Below are positions 12,001 to 23,426 of a stretch of 64,000 bases of DNA, in pieces. Numbering within the stretch: position 1 is the stretch's first letter; each line of letters begins with the position of its first letter. The stretch comes from Scenedesmus sp. ARA3. Its lineage: Eukaryota > Chlorophyta > Chlorophyceae > Sphaeropleales > Scenedesmaceae. The notes under the pieces were generated by a model. That model was not told the DNA's origin and made no database searches. It worked only from the letters and a program-made list of their open reading frames with translations. Position numbers and translations under genes: made by a program. The stretch covers positions 47,748-111,747 of the forward strand of contig RWJK01001585.1 in the NCBI GenBank assembly GCA_004335835.1, in the 5' to 3' direction.

Positions 12001-13498
12001 GCTGTCTGCTGCTGCTGCTGCTGCTGTCTGCTGGGCTGGGGCTGGGAGGGCATTGATGTGCTCCTGCTGCACCCCTTTGCGAGGTGTGCTGGGCTGCAAG
12101 CTGCTGCTGTCATCTGCTGCTGCTGCAGCTGGCAAGGAAGCAGTTACACTTTGCAGTAACTGCAGCTGCGCAGCAGCAGGCGCATCTGTCGGGCCGTCCA
12201 AGATGGCCGTTGCATCTGCGGCATCTGCTGCCTGGCTGGCACTGCTGCTACTCCCGCTGCTAGGTGACAGCTGCTGCGGCTGTTGGTGGTCCTGCTGCGC
12301 TTGCTGCTGCGCTTGCTGCTGCGCTTGCTGCTGTTCCTGACCATGTTGCGACTGCTGCTGCTCGTGCTGCTGCTGTACTGCCTTCAGGCTAGTGGACAGC
12401 AGCCCATCTCTGCTCCTGCTAGGACTCAGCGGCTGCTGCTCCGCTGCTGCTGCTGCTGCATTTGCGCTGTCTGCACCTGACAGCTGCTGCACAGCCATAT
12501 CAGCCAGCGTAGGCATCTGCTGCAGCCCATCACTGCTGCTGCGCCTGGCCAGCGCCACTGCTGCTGGTGCTGGGGATGACACTGATGCATCACTTGCTGT
12601 CCTAGCAGCTGCTGCTGCGTCAGGCCCAGCGCTCTGCCCTCCTGCCAGCTCCACTCGCTGCAACTGCTGGGCGCTGCTGCTGTTGCTGCTGCTGAGCGCA
12701 GTCGGTGATGTCACCTCAAAGCCAACATGTCGCACAGGCTTCCGATGCTCCCTGTGCCGCCGATGCTGCTGCTGCTGCTGCTGGTGATGATCCAGCGCCA
12801 TTTCGCTGTGCACCCCGTTCTGCTGCTGCTGCTGCAGGCGCGACTTGCCGTGCGCCTTCTGCTGCTGCTGCTGCTGCTGGCCTGCCATGAAAGACTCATC
12901 TGACTGCACTTTGAAGGAATACTTGTTGTCCAGCAGCATGTCCTGCAGGGCAGCACGTGCAGGGTCCTCTGCAGCTCCATCGCCTGCTGCATTCAGCACC
13001 CGCCGGTGCCGCTGCCTGCTACGCCGCTTGCTGCTGCCGCTCAACGGCAGCCCACCTGCTGCTGCAGGTACTGCTGCTGTGCTGCTGCTGCTGCTGCCTG
13101 CTGCTGCTGCAGAGCCAGCAGCCAGGCCTTCCCTAATGGGACCAGCCAGCTCGTCTGCAGTGAGCCCTATGTCATCCAGCCCGCTGCTGCTGCTGCTGCT
13201 CTCAGTATCAGACTCACTGCCAGAGGCGACATCCATGCCAGTTAGTACCAGCTGCTGCTGCTGCAGTGCTGCCGCCGCTGCCTCATCTGCGCCCGCAGCA
13301 GCACTGCCGCTATCACCAGCTGCTGCTGCCGCTGCTGCCGCTGCTGCTGCCTCCTGGCTGGCCTTGATGCGCGCCACCTCCTGCTGCACTGCTGACACCA
13401 TCTCCTCGTTGGCGTAGGGTGCTCCTTCGTCTGAGGAGTAGCCTGAGGGCGGCGACATCATGCCCTGCAGCAGCTCCTCGTCATCGGCGTCTGGCAGT

Positions 13499-13538
<40 letters not shown>

Positions 13539-15032
13539 CATGCACAGGTACGTGAGACAACAACAATCCACTTTGGCAGGCGGGCAGCAGGGACATAGAA
13601 GAAGGCCGATGGCAAACAGTTGGAGCAGCTGCAAGGCTGCAGGTGCCAGTTGTTGCAATGCAGAGGGTGCTGCCGTGCTGCAGACAGCGTCTGTCCCCTG
13701 CTGGCAGTTGCAGCAGCGGCGGTGTTCTCACCGCTGACGATCTCCATGGTCTCTGCTGCAAAGTAGGCCTGCCCATAGGCGCCCAGGTGCATCTGGCATG
13801 ATGCGTCCTCGCCTGCGGCAGCATTAACAGCAGCATTACTCAGGCATCCAAGCTTAGACGCCTCTGGGCTTGAACACCTGCTCAGCACCAGCAGCCCTGC
13901 TGGAAGCCGCTGCTGTACCCTGCTTCATGTCAAGACCAACTCTTGTTTTCATTGAACTGTGTCATGAACTTTGGGCATTGCAAAGACACACCCCTGTCTT
14001 CTCAAGACTGCTGCTGCAGGCGGCCCTGTGCCATGGCCGTGCAGCTGCTCCACTGCCAGCTGCTGCTGGCACAGCCGCACGCACCGTTGATGAGGATCTG
14101 CACGCGCTTGTCCTTGCTGCGCATTGGCGTGTACTTCCCAAAGCGCACTGCGAGACAATCAGCAGCAGCAGCAGGCTGGGTGACGCCATGCAAGCCAGGT
14201 TTCAGTAGACTCCTAGCATACTGCTACCGGGGCCTGCAGTGACCAAGCTAACGGCGACAAGCATCAATGACAAATGACACGTATGCTGCGCCATGCTGCA
14301 CATCAATGCTGCTGACGCGGCTGCCGGAACACAGCTAGCCAGCCAGCTGAAGCGCGTCTTCCTGACACAGCAGCTGCTCCTGCAAGAGCCGCCCCTCACC
14401 GTAAAAGGGCGAGCACTTCAGGCTGCCATCTGGCTGCTGCACAACCATGATGTCAATGGCTCCAGCCATGTGCGGCGTCAGGCCATTCACTGCGCTCAAG
14501 ATGGCAGTGCCTCCCAGCACGACGCCACTCTGTGGCACAGCGCACACAGGGCAGGCAGGCAACCAGCCAGAGTTGTATAGCGCCATGCAGGACCAGGCGC
14601 TTGCAGTGCGATTAAGGATTGTATACACATAGAGATTGATGCCATGCAGGTGCCTGGTGGTGTGATTTCAGGTAACAAGCTGGTGATGTGCATTGCATGC
14701 ATCTTGCAGGTACTGTGTCTAGGCCAGGTGGGTTGGTGGTGGTTGAAAAGCCCAATTGCACCGCACACCCGGCGATGCATGGTGTATATAGAATTCTGTA
14801 GTATCGTTTTACATTTACAACTGCAGTGCATGCTGCAAAGAACCAAGTATTGCATTGATTCCTTGGCAGCAAAGCACAAACCAGTGCTGGCGTTAGGCCA
14901 GCTCACTCATGCCGTCCCTGCCCGCTGTTTCAACACCGTAAAAGATATCTTAAAAGATTGATAATATCGCACCTTCAGCGCACTGGCTGCAGCCCTAGCA
15001 GTGGAACTGCTTGATGCCTTGGAGGAGCTCAT
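7794..15032 (-). CDS. PAH1: Lipin / Mg2+-dependent phosphatidate phosphatase
   Basis: Converts phosphatidic acid to diacylglycerol at the ER and nuclear envelope, a key step toward storage and membrane lipids. Twelve exons join in phase: 14973-15032, 14400-14529, 14085-14147, 13732-13812, 11482-13490, 11061-11186, 10424-10809, 10141-10245, 9649-9861, 9242-9361, 8824-8955, 7794-8514, giving about 1381 residues. The N-lipin domain shows [28 protein letters not shown] and LGAYGQAYF. The C-terminal LNS2 domain (near residue 1015) carries the [10 protein letters not shown] catalytic motif, then GVDWSHPG and [12 protein letters not shown] plant-like middle motif, [11 protein letters not shown], is present. 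Exon 5 and the tail are rich in poly-Q, poly-A and poly-S, making the protein longer than most lipins. The first 20 residues rest on a small exon chosen because its phase fits. Confidence 0.95.
8956..9054 (-). repeat. (CTG)n tract abutting an intron 3' splice site
   Basis: On the lipin sense strand, interrupted CTG runs separated by short TACGTG-type spacers end directly at the CTGCAG acceptor of the exon starting at 8955. The tract takes the place of a normal pyrimidine-rich tract. Confidence 0.85.
13497..13538 (-). repeat. (CTG)14 microsatellite in a lipin intron
   Basis: Fourteen or so CTG units on the sense strand lie just upstream of the CTACTGCCAG acceptor of the large lipin exon that starts at 13490. 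Confidence 0.85.
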
Positions 15033-15568
15033 GCTGGGTCTTGACACGGATTTCAATAAAACAATATACTACTGCAACTTTTGATCAGCCGAGGGTACAA
15101 CATGGCCGAAGGTGTGCCCGCATGCTGACGCTGCAGCTTGAATGCGAAGTAGATCGTGAAGCCAACGACCCCAGCACTTGCTGCGGTTTGACCCGAGGAT
15201 AGTGCATGCCTTTTCGATAGAAGCGCACAATTTGACTGCCATGTGTGAGTGTCAGTGACAAGTTCAAGCTGTCTGTCCTGGCGCCCACCACTGCCCCCCA
15301 GGAACTACACTTCAATCTGTAATGTTCTGGTTGTAAATGGTAACCGGAGCCGTTTGGGTGGACACTTCACGGCTTGCACATCTGCAGCAGTTTCACTGAC
15401 CTCGCCAGTACACTTCTCTTAAGTGATTATGCACATATGAACGGAGCAGCATGTCAAACTCTCTGATGACTGGTGACGCTTTGCTGCCATGTTCCTCACA
15501 GTTCTTTGCAGCAGGAGAGCTTCCCTTCAGCAGGTAACAATAGCAGCAACAAACCAACACCTTAAGCT
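15033..15568. promoter_or_regulatory. Divergent intergenic region (lipin / coiled-coil gene)
   Basis: The lipin start (15032, minus) and the coiled-coil gene start (15569, plus) face away from each other across about 540 bp, so this should hold both promoters. No specific element was identified. Confidence 0.45.
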
Positions 15569-18500
15569 ATGGCAACAAAATCCAGGATCAAATTCCAAGG
15601 CCTTGCCTGTGCCAACGTGCAATCAGTAACCACACATAATGGTGCCAGCCGTGAGTGGTTGTTGCATGCTGCTCAAGCACCCTGCACTGGCAGCACACAG
15701 CACTGTCACCGCATGTCCGCAAACCGGTTGATGCTGCATCCCACGACTACTACCTTCTTGCCTGCTGCTACCTGCAGCCCACCGCAAACGCGTGGATTGC
15801 AGAGCAGCATCCACACAGCAGCTGAAGACGAGCCATCTTTGGATGCACTCATAGCACAGGTCAGGCAGCTGCCTGCAGGACCAGCCACAACAGCAGCAGC
15901 AGAGGCAAGGACACAATTAGATGGAGAGCTGCTGCCGCTGCAGCTGAGGGCGCAGCATCACTTGGCAGCTCTGCAGGCAGGCGCGCAAGCTGTGAACCTG
16001 CAATCGCTGCCCAGTGACAGCCAGCAGCTGAGCATTGGCGGTGCCAGCACAGCACATGTGTTCAGCAGCAGGCAAACTGAGGTGGGTGGGATGGAAGCAG
16101 CATGCATGGCATTGGCTGTGGCTGCATTACAAAGGTGCTTGGCCTTTCTTCCTGGGCGCAGACATATAAGCAGAGCGGCTGGTTGTTTGATCTGTGGTAC
16201 TGCTCCAACATGTTGCCACCGAAGCACTGCAAACACCACTTCTACTGATTCACACTGTTGCTTTGTTTGGTTGTTGGCTGCTGATGCTGCTGAAAGCAGT
16301 CCGGCAACGATGCAAGCACAGCCGCCGCGAGCATAGGGGGCAGCGGCAGCAGGAAAGCGCTGCGTTTGCATCCGCTGCTGGAAGGGCAGGAGCAGCATCT
16401 GGACTATGACTGCCAAACACAGTCGCCAACAGCGCGGCAGCTGTCAGCCATGCTGCAGCCTGGCGCCGCTAATGACAGAGACGCAGCAGCAGCAGCAGCA
16501 AGTGCACAGCGGCAGGCCAGGTCAGCTCCGAACAGCCCAGATGGGCACAGGGTGGCGCACAGGTCAGCGAGCGCGCATGTGCGCGCCAGCGTGGCATGTG
16601 ACAGTGCCAGGTCGCCAGTGCTGCAGGTGAGCAGCAGCGGCTGCAGCAGGCAGCAAAAAGGCAAGGGAGTGCGAGCAGCAGGCCTTTGGGTGTGTTGCAT
16701 AAATGACCTATGCAAGCAGCTGCGGATGCAGACATGATTAGCATTGTCGGTACCGTGTGTGGTACAGGTGCAAATATTCTGGTGCGGCAAGGGCTTGGAA
16801 GACAGCGAGCAGCAACTGCCCCGAATGTAATTTGCTCACACAATTAACCAGCGTCAGACAACAGCTGCCCCTGGCTGGCAATTGCACTGCTCTGGGATTG
16901 CCCACTGCATGTGGTAAGCCTCGTAACGCACGCCTGCATACATATGCTGTTGGCGTGCAGGCCAGCCGCACCGCGCGCGACCTCATCCCAGCAGCCTACC
17001 CTGGCCTGCGCATAGGCACCAGCGCGAGTGCTGCCTCTGGCAGCAGCAGCGCCAGCAGCAGCAGGAAGCAGCTGCTGCCGCAGCGGCCGTCTGGTGATGG
17101 CTCCAACTGGCTGGAGCAGCTGCCCAGCAAGAAGGCTGACACGCCCCGCGCGATATACGCAGAGCTGCAGTCGCTGCAGGTGAGCAGCAGATACTGCTAG
17201 TGATGTAGTAGGAGCAGCAGCTGCGTTCCGGGTCAGATTGCTTGAAAGGATGCTGCAGAATGGTAGCAGCAGCTTGTGTGTTGCTTCTGGCGTGCCTCGG
17301 GCAGTTGATGCGGTGCGCAGCAGTACTAGAGCAGCAGCACCGTGCAGATCAAACTGCTGCTGCCCTGCACGCTTCCCCACCTGCATCTGCACATGCTCAC
17401 TCGTCTCCTTGCTCCTCTTGCACACTTGATGCCATCCTGCCACCCTGCTGTACACCTGCTGCAAACGCCACCCTGCACGCCTCCCCACCTGCATCTGCAC
17501 ATGCTCACCCGTCTCCTTGCGCTCTTGTTAATATGTCATACACCTGCCAATTTGTCATACATCTGCTGCTCACACCACCCTGCAGGCTGAGGTGGCGCGC
17601 CTGACAGCCACCAACAGCGAGCTGCATGATAGCCTGCTCTCCTCACACAGCACCCTCGCAGAGACGCAGGGCCAGCTGGCAGACCGCCAGCAGCAGCTGC
17701 GCGCCGCCCGCAACAGCCTAGCAGACTGCCAGGATCAGCTGCGCTGCACGCGCAATGACCTGAGCGAGTGTCAAGATCAGCTGGTGGAAGTGCGGTCGAG
17801 CCTGGCTGAGTGCCAGGGCAGCTGCAACATGCTGCGCGCTGCGCTGGAGGGCAGCGAGAGGGCACGCGCTGACATGGCGGAGCAGCTGGAGCATCTCACA
17901 GCCAAGGTAGGTGGGACGGCGATAGGTGATATGAGCTCGTCTGTGTGATACGCTGCCGTGTTGTTGGCGGCAGCATTGCGTGTACAGCAGCGGAGGCTGG
18001 AAAAATTGTTAAAAAGAAGATTATAGTAAAAACAAATTAATGTGTGATAAGCAGGAGGGCTTGGTAGAACAAAGAGCGCGACGCACAGCAGCAGATGCAC
18101 CATCTGTCAGTACTATATCAGCATGCACGCCTGCTGCACAAGGGCTAGCTTGATGAAACAGAGCATCGAGAGGGCACGCGCTGACATGGCGGAGCAGCTG
18201 GAGCACCTCACGGCCAAGGTAGGTGGGGCGCTGATGCAGGTCGTGCCTGAGCACTGTGCTGCTGCAGTGGTGGTGGGGTGTTTGGGCGTACAGCAGCAGA
18301 GGCACCACTCGTGAGTAACATATCAGCATGCGTGCCTGCTGCAACCAATGTTGGCTTACCCGGAGCTCTCTGCAATTGTGCTGCTGCTGCCGCTGTTGCT
18401 GCTGCCGCTACAGGCTCATGCTCAGGAGAGCCAGCTGGAGTTTGCGCACCAGCAGCTGGACGCGCGGCAGCAGGAGCTGCGTGGCCTCAGCAATGCAGCG

Positions 18501-21047
18501 AGCCGCGAGCACGCTGCCAATGAGCAGCTGGCTGACCAGGCTGATGCGCTGCAGCAGGAGCTGAATGCAACACGGCGGGAGCTGGACGCAGGTCAGCAGT
18601 GGCTGAGTGGAGCTTGCCGCTGCAGCACATTGTTATCACCTTGCCTGCTGCTGCTCCTGCCAATTCATAACTTGTATATACTCATCTGGCAAGAGCACGG
18701 CAGACACATGCTTGCCAGCAGCACAGCAAAGCATCCTCTTTAAAACAGCGTCCAGGAACCCCCGGTGCTGCCACCCCACGCCGCCCTGCTGCCCTTGCCG
18801 CCCCTGCGCCTGACTGCCAACCGCTGCACCCCGCAGTCGCCAAGCGCCTCAGCAGCGAGTCAAACGACGCCAAGCGTGCAGGTGATGAGGCAGGCAACCT
18901 GAAGCGGGAGCTGGCCCAGCTGCAGGGGGAGCTGAACAGGGGCAGGCAGGAGCTTTATGAGGCCAAGGAGCGCTGCAGGCAGCTGCAGGCGGACGGCCAG
19001 CGGCAGGCGGCACATGTGGAGGGCCAGGCGGCGGAGCTGTCGCAGCAGCTTGCGGTGAGCTGGGCTGCATTTGAGGGGTTGCGGCATTGCGGTGCATGTT
19101 TAGTTGCGGGGTGTCGGCTGGGTGTGTGAGTAAGCGTTGCATGGCTCGGCAGGTGTGTACGTGCCTGCTGAGTGCCACAACTGGTCTGCTGCCCGCTGCC
19201 ATGCTGTCTAGATCTGTCTCCTGTGGGTTACTGCCTGTGTGGGTTACAGCTTTTGCGCCACCGCAACTGGTTCATATGCCTTGCATGTCACCCCACACAT
19301 CGCGACGGTCTTCCAACCTCAATGCCTGCCGCCGCCGCCTGCCTGTGCAGGTCATGAAGGACCGCTGCGCTGCGCTGCAGTGCCAGCTTGAGCGCATGCG
19401 TGAGCAGCTGGTGGCAGCAGAAGGTGACAACACCAGCCTGCGCGCTGACCTGGCAGGTCTGCTGGGGGCGAGGCAGGAGGCCAACACAGTGCGTGAGAAG
19501 CTGCGGCAGGTGCAGCTGGACAGCAGCAGGCGCATCACTGAACTGGAGGCGGACGCTGCCGACATGTCGCAGCAGATCATGGTGAGCGGGAGGGGTGCTG
19601 TGCTGCTGGAGTGCTGCCTGATTCAGAACAGCAGTTGCGTTGACTGCAGGTGTGGAATGTGAGGGGCAGCAGCACAGGTGGAAGCCAACACGCTGCGCAG
19701 TGCTGCTTCTTGCCGGTTGTTTGCAAAGGTTTTACCGGATACAGGTTTAAAGTGTGCTAATTCATTACGCTTGTGGGTTTTGACGCTGCCGGTGTTTGTA
19801 CATACCTTCTTGTGCCTGATGTTTGCGCCTACTTGCCGTGTGCTGCTGTGCAGTTCATGCGCTCCCAGAATGAGCGCCTGAGCCAGCAGCTGGCTGCTGC
19901 AGAAGGCAATGCAGCTGCGCTATCCGCAGACCTTGAAAACGCGCGGCATGCCGCTGGGTCGTCCAACCAGGCTGTGCATGACGCGCAGATGCAGTCGCAG
20001 CACATGCAGCAGCAGCACCAGCACCAGCTGCGCCAGATGCAGCAGCACACGCAGCAGCAGATGCAGCAACTGCAGGACCGCATGCAGCAGCACATAGACC
20101 GGCTGCAGCAGCAGCACCAGCAGCAGATGCGCCAGATGCAGCTGCAGATGCAGCACCAAGTGGACCGTGCTGCTGCTGCTGCCGCTCAGCAGCAGCTGCT
20201 GCCTGCTGCACCGGCTTATGACAGCATGGATGCCATGATGAGCACATACCCAGGTGCCAACCCAGCAGCGCCACCTCGTGGCCCCCGTCGGCTAACCTTT
20301 GAGGATGAAATGGGCATGAGCTCGCCGCCGCCGCACTTCCAGCAGCAACAGCAGCAGCTGATGATGAGCACGTACCCTCCAAAAGCTGCAGCAGCAGGCG
20401 CAGGCTTCCCACAGCTCACATACTACACCACTGGCAGCAGTCCGCAGCAGCAGCAACAGCAGCAGCAGCAGCAGGACAACTGGGAGGTTGACGAGGCACC
20501 CTACTGGGGTGCTGCAGCAGGTGCCCCAAGGGGCCTGGGGCCTGCAGGACCACTGAGCCCAGATGGCAGGCTAACCCAGCATGCTGCAGCAGCAGCGGCT
20601 GCTGCGTCACCTGCCAGGTCAGCCGGCAGGCCGCCCGGCAGCCGCGGCAGCGCTGCACCAGGCGCTGCTGCTGCTGCTGCAGACTCGCAGCCGTGGTTTG
20701 CAGGCGGCCCGCGCTCTGGCGCTGCTGCTCCCAGCAGGCCTCAAACACAACAACAGCAACAGCAGCAGCAGGGTGCGGCACACGCCAGCAGCAGCTTGCT
20801 GCATGGCACCTCGGAGCAGCTGACTGCGGTGGAGATCATGGCGCAGACGAAGCAGCTGGAGGATGCGCTGCTGCTGCTGTGCCAGGAGAAGGACGAGCTC
20901 AATGCGGAGCTGTCCAAGCTGCCGCTGGGCAGCGGCAAGACGATGCGTGAGCGGCAGCGCAAGGCTGCGGTGGAGGCGCGGCTGGAGGAGCTCGACGGGC
21001 AGATCAGCAGGAGCCGCATGGCGCTGAAGCGGCTGCTGGGGCGGTAA
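15569..21047 (+). CDS. Long coiled-coil protein, function unknown
   Basis: Phase-consistent exons: 15569-16081, 16423-16626, 16961-17179, 17586-17906, an optional mini-exon 18162-18218, 18414-18591, 18837-19054, 19351-19581, 19854-21047; about 1044 residues. From exon 4 onward the protein is a near-continuous coiled coil with heptad-like repeats (for example SLADCQDQL, DLSECQDQL). A Met/Gln/His-rich segment, a Pro/Ala/Gln-rich linker and a final charged helical segment (LLLLCQEKDELNAELSKL, then RMALKRLLGR) follow. The C-terminal helix resembles ends of centrosome/cilium-type coiled-coil proteins, but I cannot name a family. The first exon is the weakest: its frame is open from 15569, but in-frame ATGs occur downstream. 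Confidence 0.75.
17363..17530 (+). repeat. Direct repeat, two 58-bp copies 108 bp apart, in an intron
   Basis: A pyrimidine-rich block starting CCCTGCACGC, continuing CCCCACCTGCATCTGC and ending GTCTCCTTGC occurs at 17363 and again at 17471 with only a few changes. Both copies are inside the intron before the exon at 17586. Confidence 0.8.
17857..18360 (+). repeat. Tandem duplication of an exon 3' end with flanking intron
   Basis: The segment RARADMAEQLEHLTAK plus its GTAGGTGGG donor at 17866-17915 is repeated at 18171-18227. Intron sequence downstream is also related (GTACAGCAGC and ATATCAGCATGC blocks). The second copy has a possible acceptor and would be an in-frame 19-codon exon. Confidence 0.8.
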
Positions 21048-22479
21048 CGGCGGCTGCGGCAGTAGCAGCTGCAGCGGCAGCTGAGGGGGTTGGGCGGTAG
21101 CGGCTGCTGCGGTGTTTTGAGGTGATGGGCGGTGCTGGGGCTGCAGGTGGCTAGCAATGGCTGCAGAGAGGTGCAGGGGCTTGGTGTGTTAGCGGCGTAC
21201 AATGGCTTGGGGTACCCCCAGCGGTGGGGAGTGGTGCGTGGTGCTGATGTTTGTCTGTCTGCATCTGCAGGCAGTGTGGCACTGGGAGGTTGGGTGGTGG
21301 GGGCTGAGTGAGGGCTGCATTGGTGGGAAGAGTGTGGGTGGGTGGGTTGCAGGTCTTGAGGTGGGGGGGGTCACTGAAGACGCCTTCATGCAAGGTACTC
21401 GTGATGGTGTTGGTGCTGCGTTTGGTGTGCCCTAGCGATGTGTGCGGGGGCTGTGCACAGCTGTGTATGTTGAAGGCTGTGCATTAGTGTGCTTGGAGCC
21501 AATGAACGGTGTCTTCTGCTTGTTTCAGTCTGACTGGGCTGGGTGCTATTGAAATGGCTCAAAATCTGCATGTTGGCAGCGAGGCGTTTGCAGCTAAGGG
21601 CCCAGCTGGTACTGGGGCCATTGTTTCTGCAGAGGAAGAGTAGCTTGCTGGACAGTACAGCAGGCCTTCACTTAGTGGGGCTGCAACCTCGCAGCTAGCC
21701 CAGCTAGCCCGGTGGTGTTATCAGTTTCAAACCAACTTGAAGTTGGTGGTGTGGCACCTGTGCCAATGTAGGACGTTGCCGGCACACGGTTGTGTCCTAG
21801 GCCCTGTTGTGCTTCAGGCAAGGAGACTGGTGTGGTTGCTGTGTATATGACTGCTGTCTGTACTGCAACATTTCGTGCTGAGCTGTTTTGCTGGGTTCAG
21901 TGAGGGTATTGTGTCACCGACTGCCACCGCAAGTTGCTGCTCAGGGCACCCGGATCATGACCATGCCTGATAACATCATTGTCCGTAATGACTGTATTGT
22001 GTCTGTCTTTGGACATCCTTCAGCGTGTTATGGGTGTTTAACCGGCTGGCCTGGTGCAGTGACTGGGCCCAAAGGTGACGCCAACCACGGGCCCAAAATC
22101 AGGTATCACTTACTGCGTGCGGGGGCATGTAGTTGCGAGCCTGACTCCATTCAACGCTAAAGTATCAATCAGTTCAATTTCAGCTTTAAAGGGTACAGGT
22201 GCGGCCGGGCCGTGAGTCTGTGTGACCACACCGTCACACCTGTGATCCAGCAAGACATTGGTCTGTGACAGGACTTGCATCCCGGATACTTGTATAAAGT
22301 GCGTTGTTTAAGGCACCTCATCAATTTTCAAGCGACACCCGATATCACTGTCATCTTCTGCCGCAAAACAGCCTCCATCTTCGCAAGTACGGTGCACGCA
22401 CGCTCGACCAGACCCCGCGTTTAGGATTACCACAAATTATATTATAGACCGAATTTGGGTAACCAATAGTAGCGCCCTA
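21048..22479. other. Intergenic: 3' flank of coiled-coil gene and upstream of repeat-protein gene
   Basis: G-rich on the plus strand to about 21400, then unremarkable. The frame at 21888-22160 has no domain. No clear polyadenylation signal is seen near the 21047 stop. Confidence 0.4.
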
Positions 22480-23426
22480 ATGGCCGGACAGCAGGCACTG
22501 GCAATCTGGTTTGCCCTGTTGATGGCAGCAGCGGGTGAGTTCCAGCCTGGTGGAGCAGTGGTGTATTACCGGTACCTGACAATTGGGATCACAGGTTATT
22601 TGCTGCTTTTGATTGGTTTGAAACGGTTAAATCTTGTTCACCTCCACGCATGTTGCAGACCTGACACTGTGTTGTGTCACCAAATGACTAAGAATCCAAA
22701 GCTGTGGCCGGACTGTAGCCTCACCTCCTTGCTGTTCTGCGATGACCTGCAGGTGCAACTGCGTACATGCCGCCAACACAGCCGAATACGCACCTTGTAG
22801 GACGCCGCCTGCAGAACACGGTCCTGCGCACACCCAGGACATTTAACGACAATCAAGCTGCAGTCAACCTGATGGCAGCAGATGCAACAGAGCAGGCCAT
22901 CAATGCAGCTGCCGATGGTGACATTGATGCAGGCACAGCTGCTGAAGTTGGATCCATCACAGCCACTGAAGCTGCAGAGTATGGCCAGCGTACTCGCTTC
23001 GGCAACAGGCACTGGACAACAGGCCGTCGCCTGCTAAACATCTTCCTGCATACACCCAGGACATTCAACAACCAACAGGCCGCTGTCAACCTGATGGCTT
23101 CTGAGGAAACAGAGCAAGCCATCGATGCAGCTGCCGATGGTGACATTGATGCCGGCACAGCTGCTGAGGTTGGATCAATCACAGCTACTGCAGCGGCTGA
23201 GTATGGCCAGCGTACTCGCTTTGGCAACAGGCACTGGACAACTGGACGCCGCATGCTGGGACACAGCCCCACACACATCAACAGACACAGGGACAACCTC
23301 GTCAATCAGCAGATGAGCATCAGCACAGTATCAGAAGCATCAACTGAGCAGGCTATCAATGAGCAGCTGATGGTGACGTCAGCACTAGTGACGCCACGCG
23401 TGTTGGCTCTGCGTCAGCACAGGTAG
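22480..23426 (+). CDS. Secreted repeat protein with GRR-bounded modules (candidate peptide precursor)
   Basis: Two exons, 22480-22534 and 22753-23426, join in phase and give about 242 residues. Exon 1 encodes a signal peptide (MAGQQALAIWFALLMAAA) with a likely cleavage after GATA. The rest is a tandem repeat of 74 codons: copies start at 22800, 23022 and 23244 with an exact 222-bp period. Each copy begins Gly-Arg-Arg (VGRRLQ, TGRRLL, TGRRML) and copies one and two contain TPRTF, AADGDIDAGTAAEVGSITAT and TRFGNRHWTTGRR. Copy three is degenerate and shifts frame after EQAINEQL. A TGTAA signal lies at 23539. No known family is recognised. Secretion and possible dibasic processing are inferred from sequence only. 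Confidence 0.72.
22800..23426 (+). repeat. 222-bp coding tandem repeat (2 full copies, 1 degenerate)
   Basis: Copies at 22800-23021 and 23022-23243 are nearly identical at the protein level. The copy from 23244 diverges and loses one base relative to the others near 23366, after the codons for EQAINE. Confidence 0.9.

Noticed and set aside
13006..13417. Plus-strand frames across the lipin large exon (Ala/Cys/Leu runs)
   Set aside because: Shadows of CAG-rich coding sequence read on the opposite strand.
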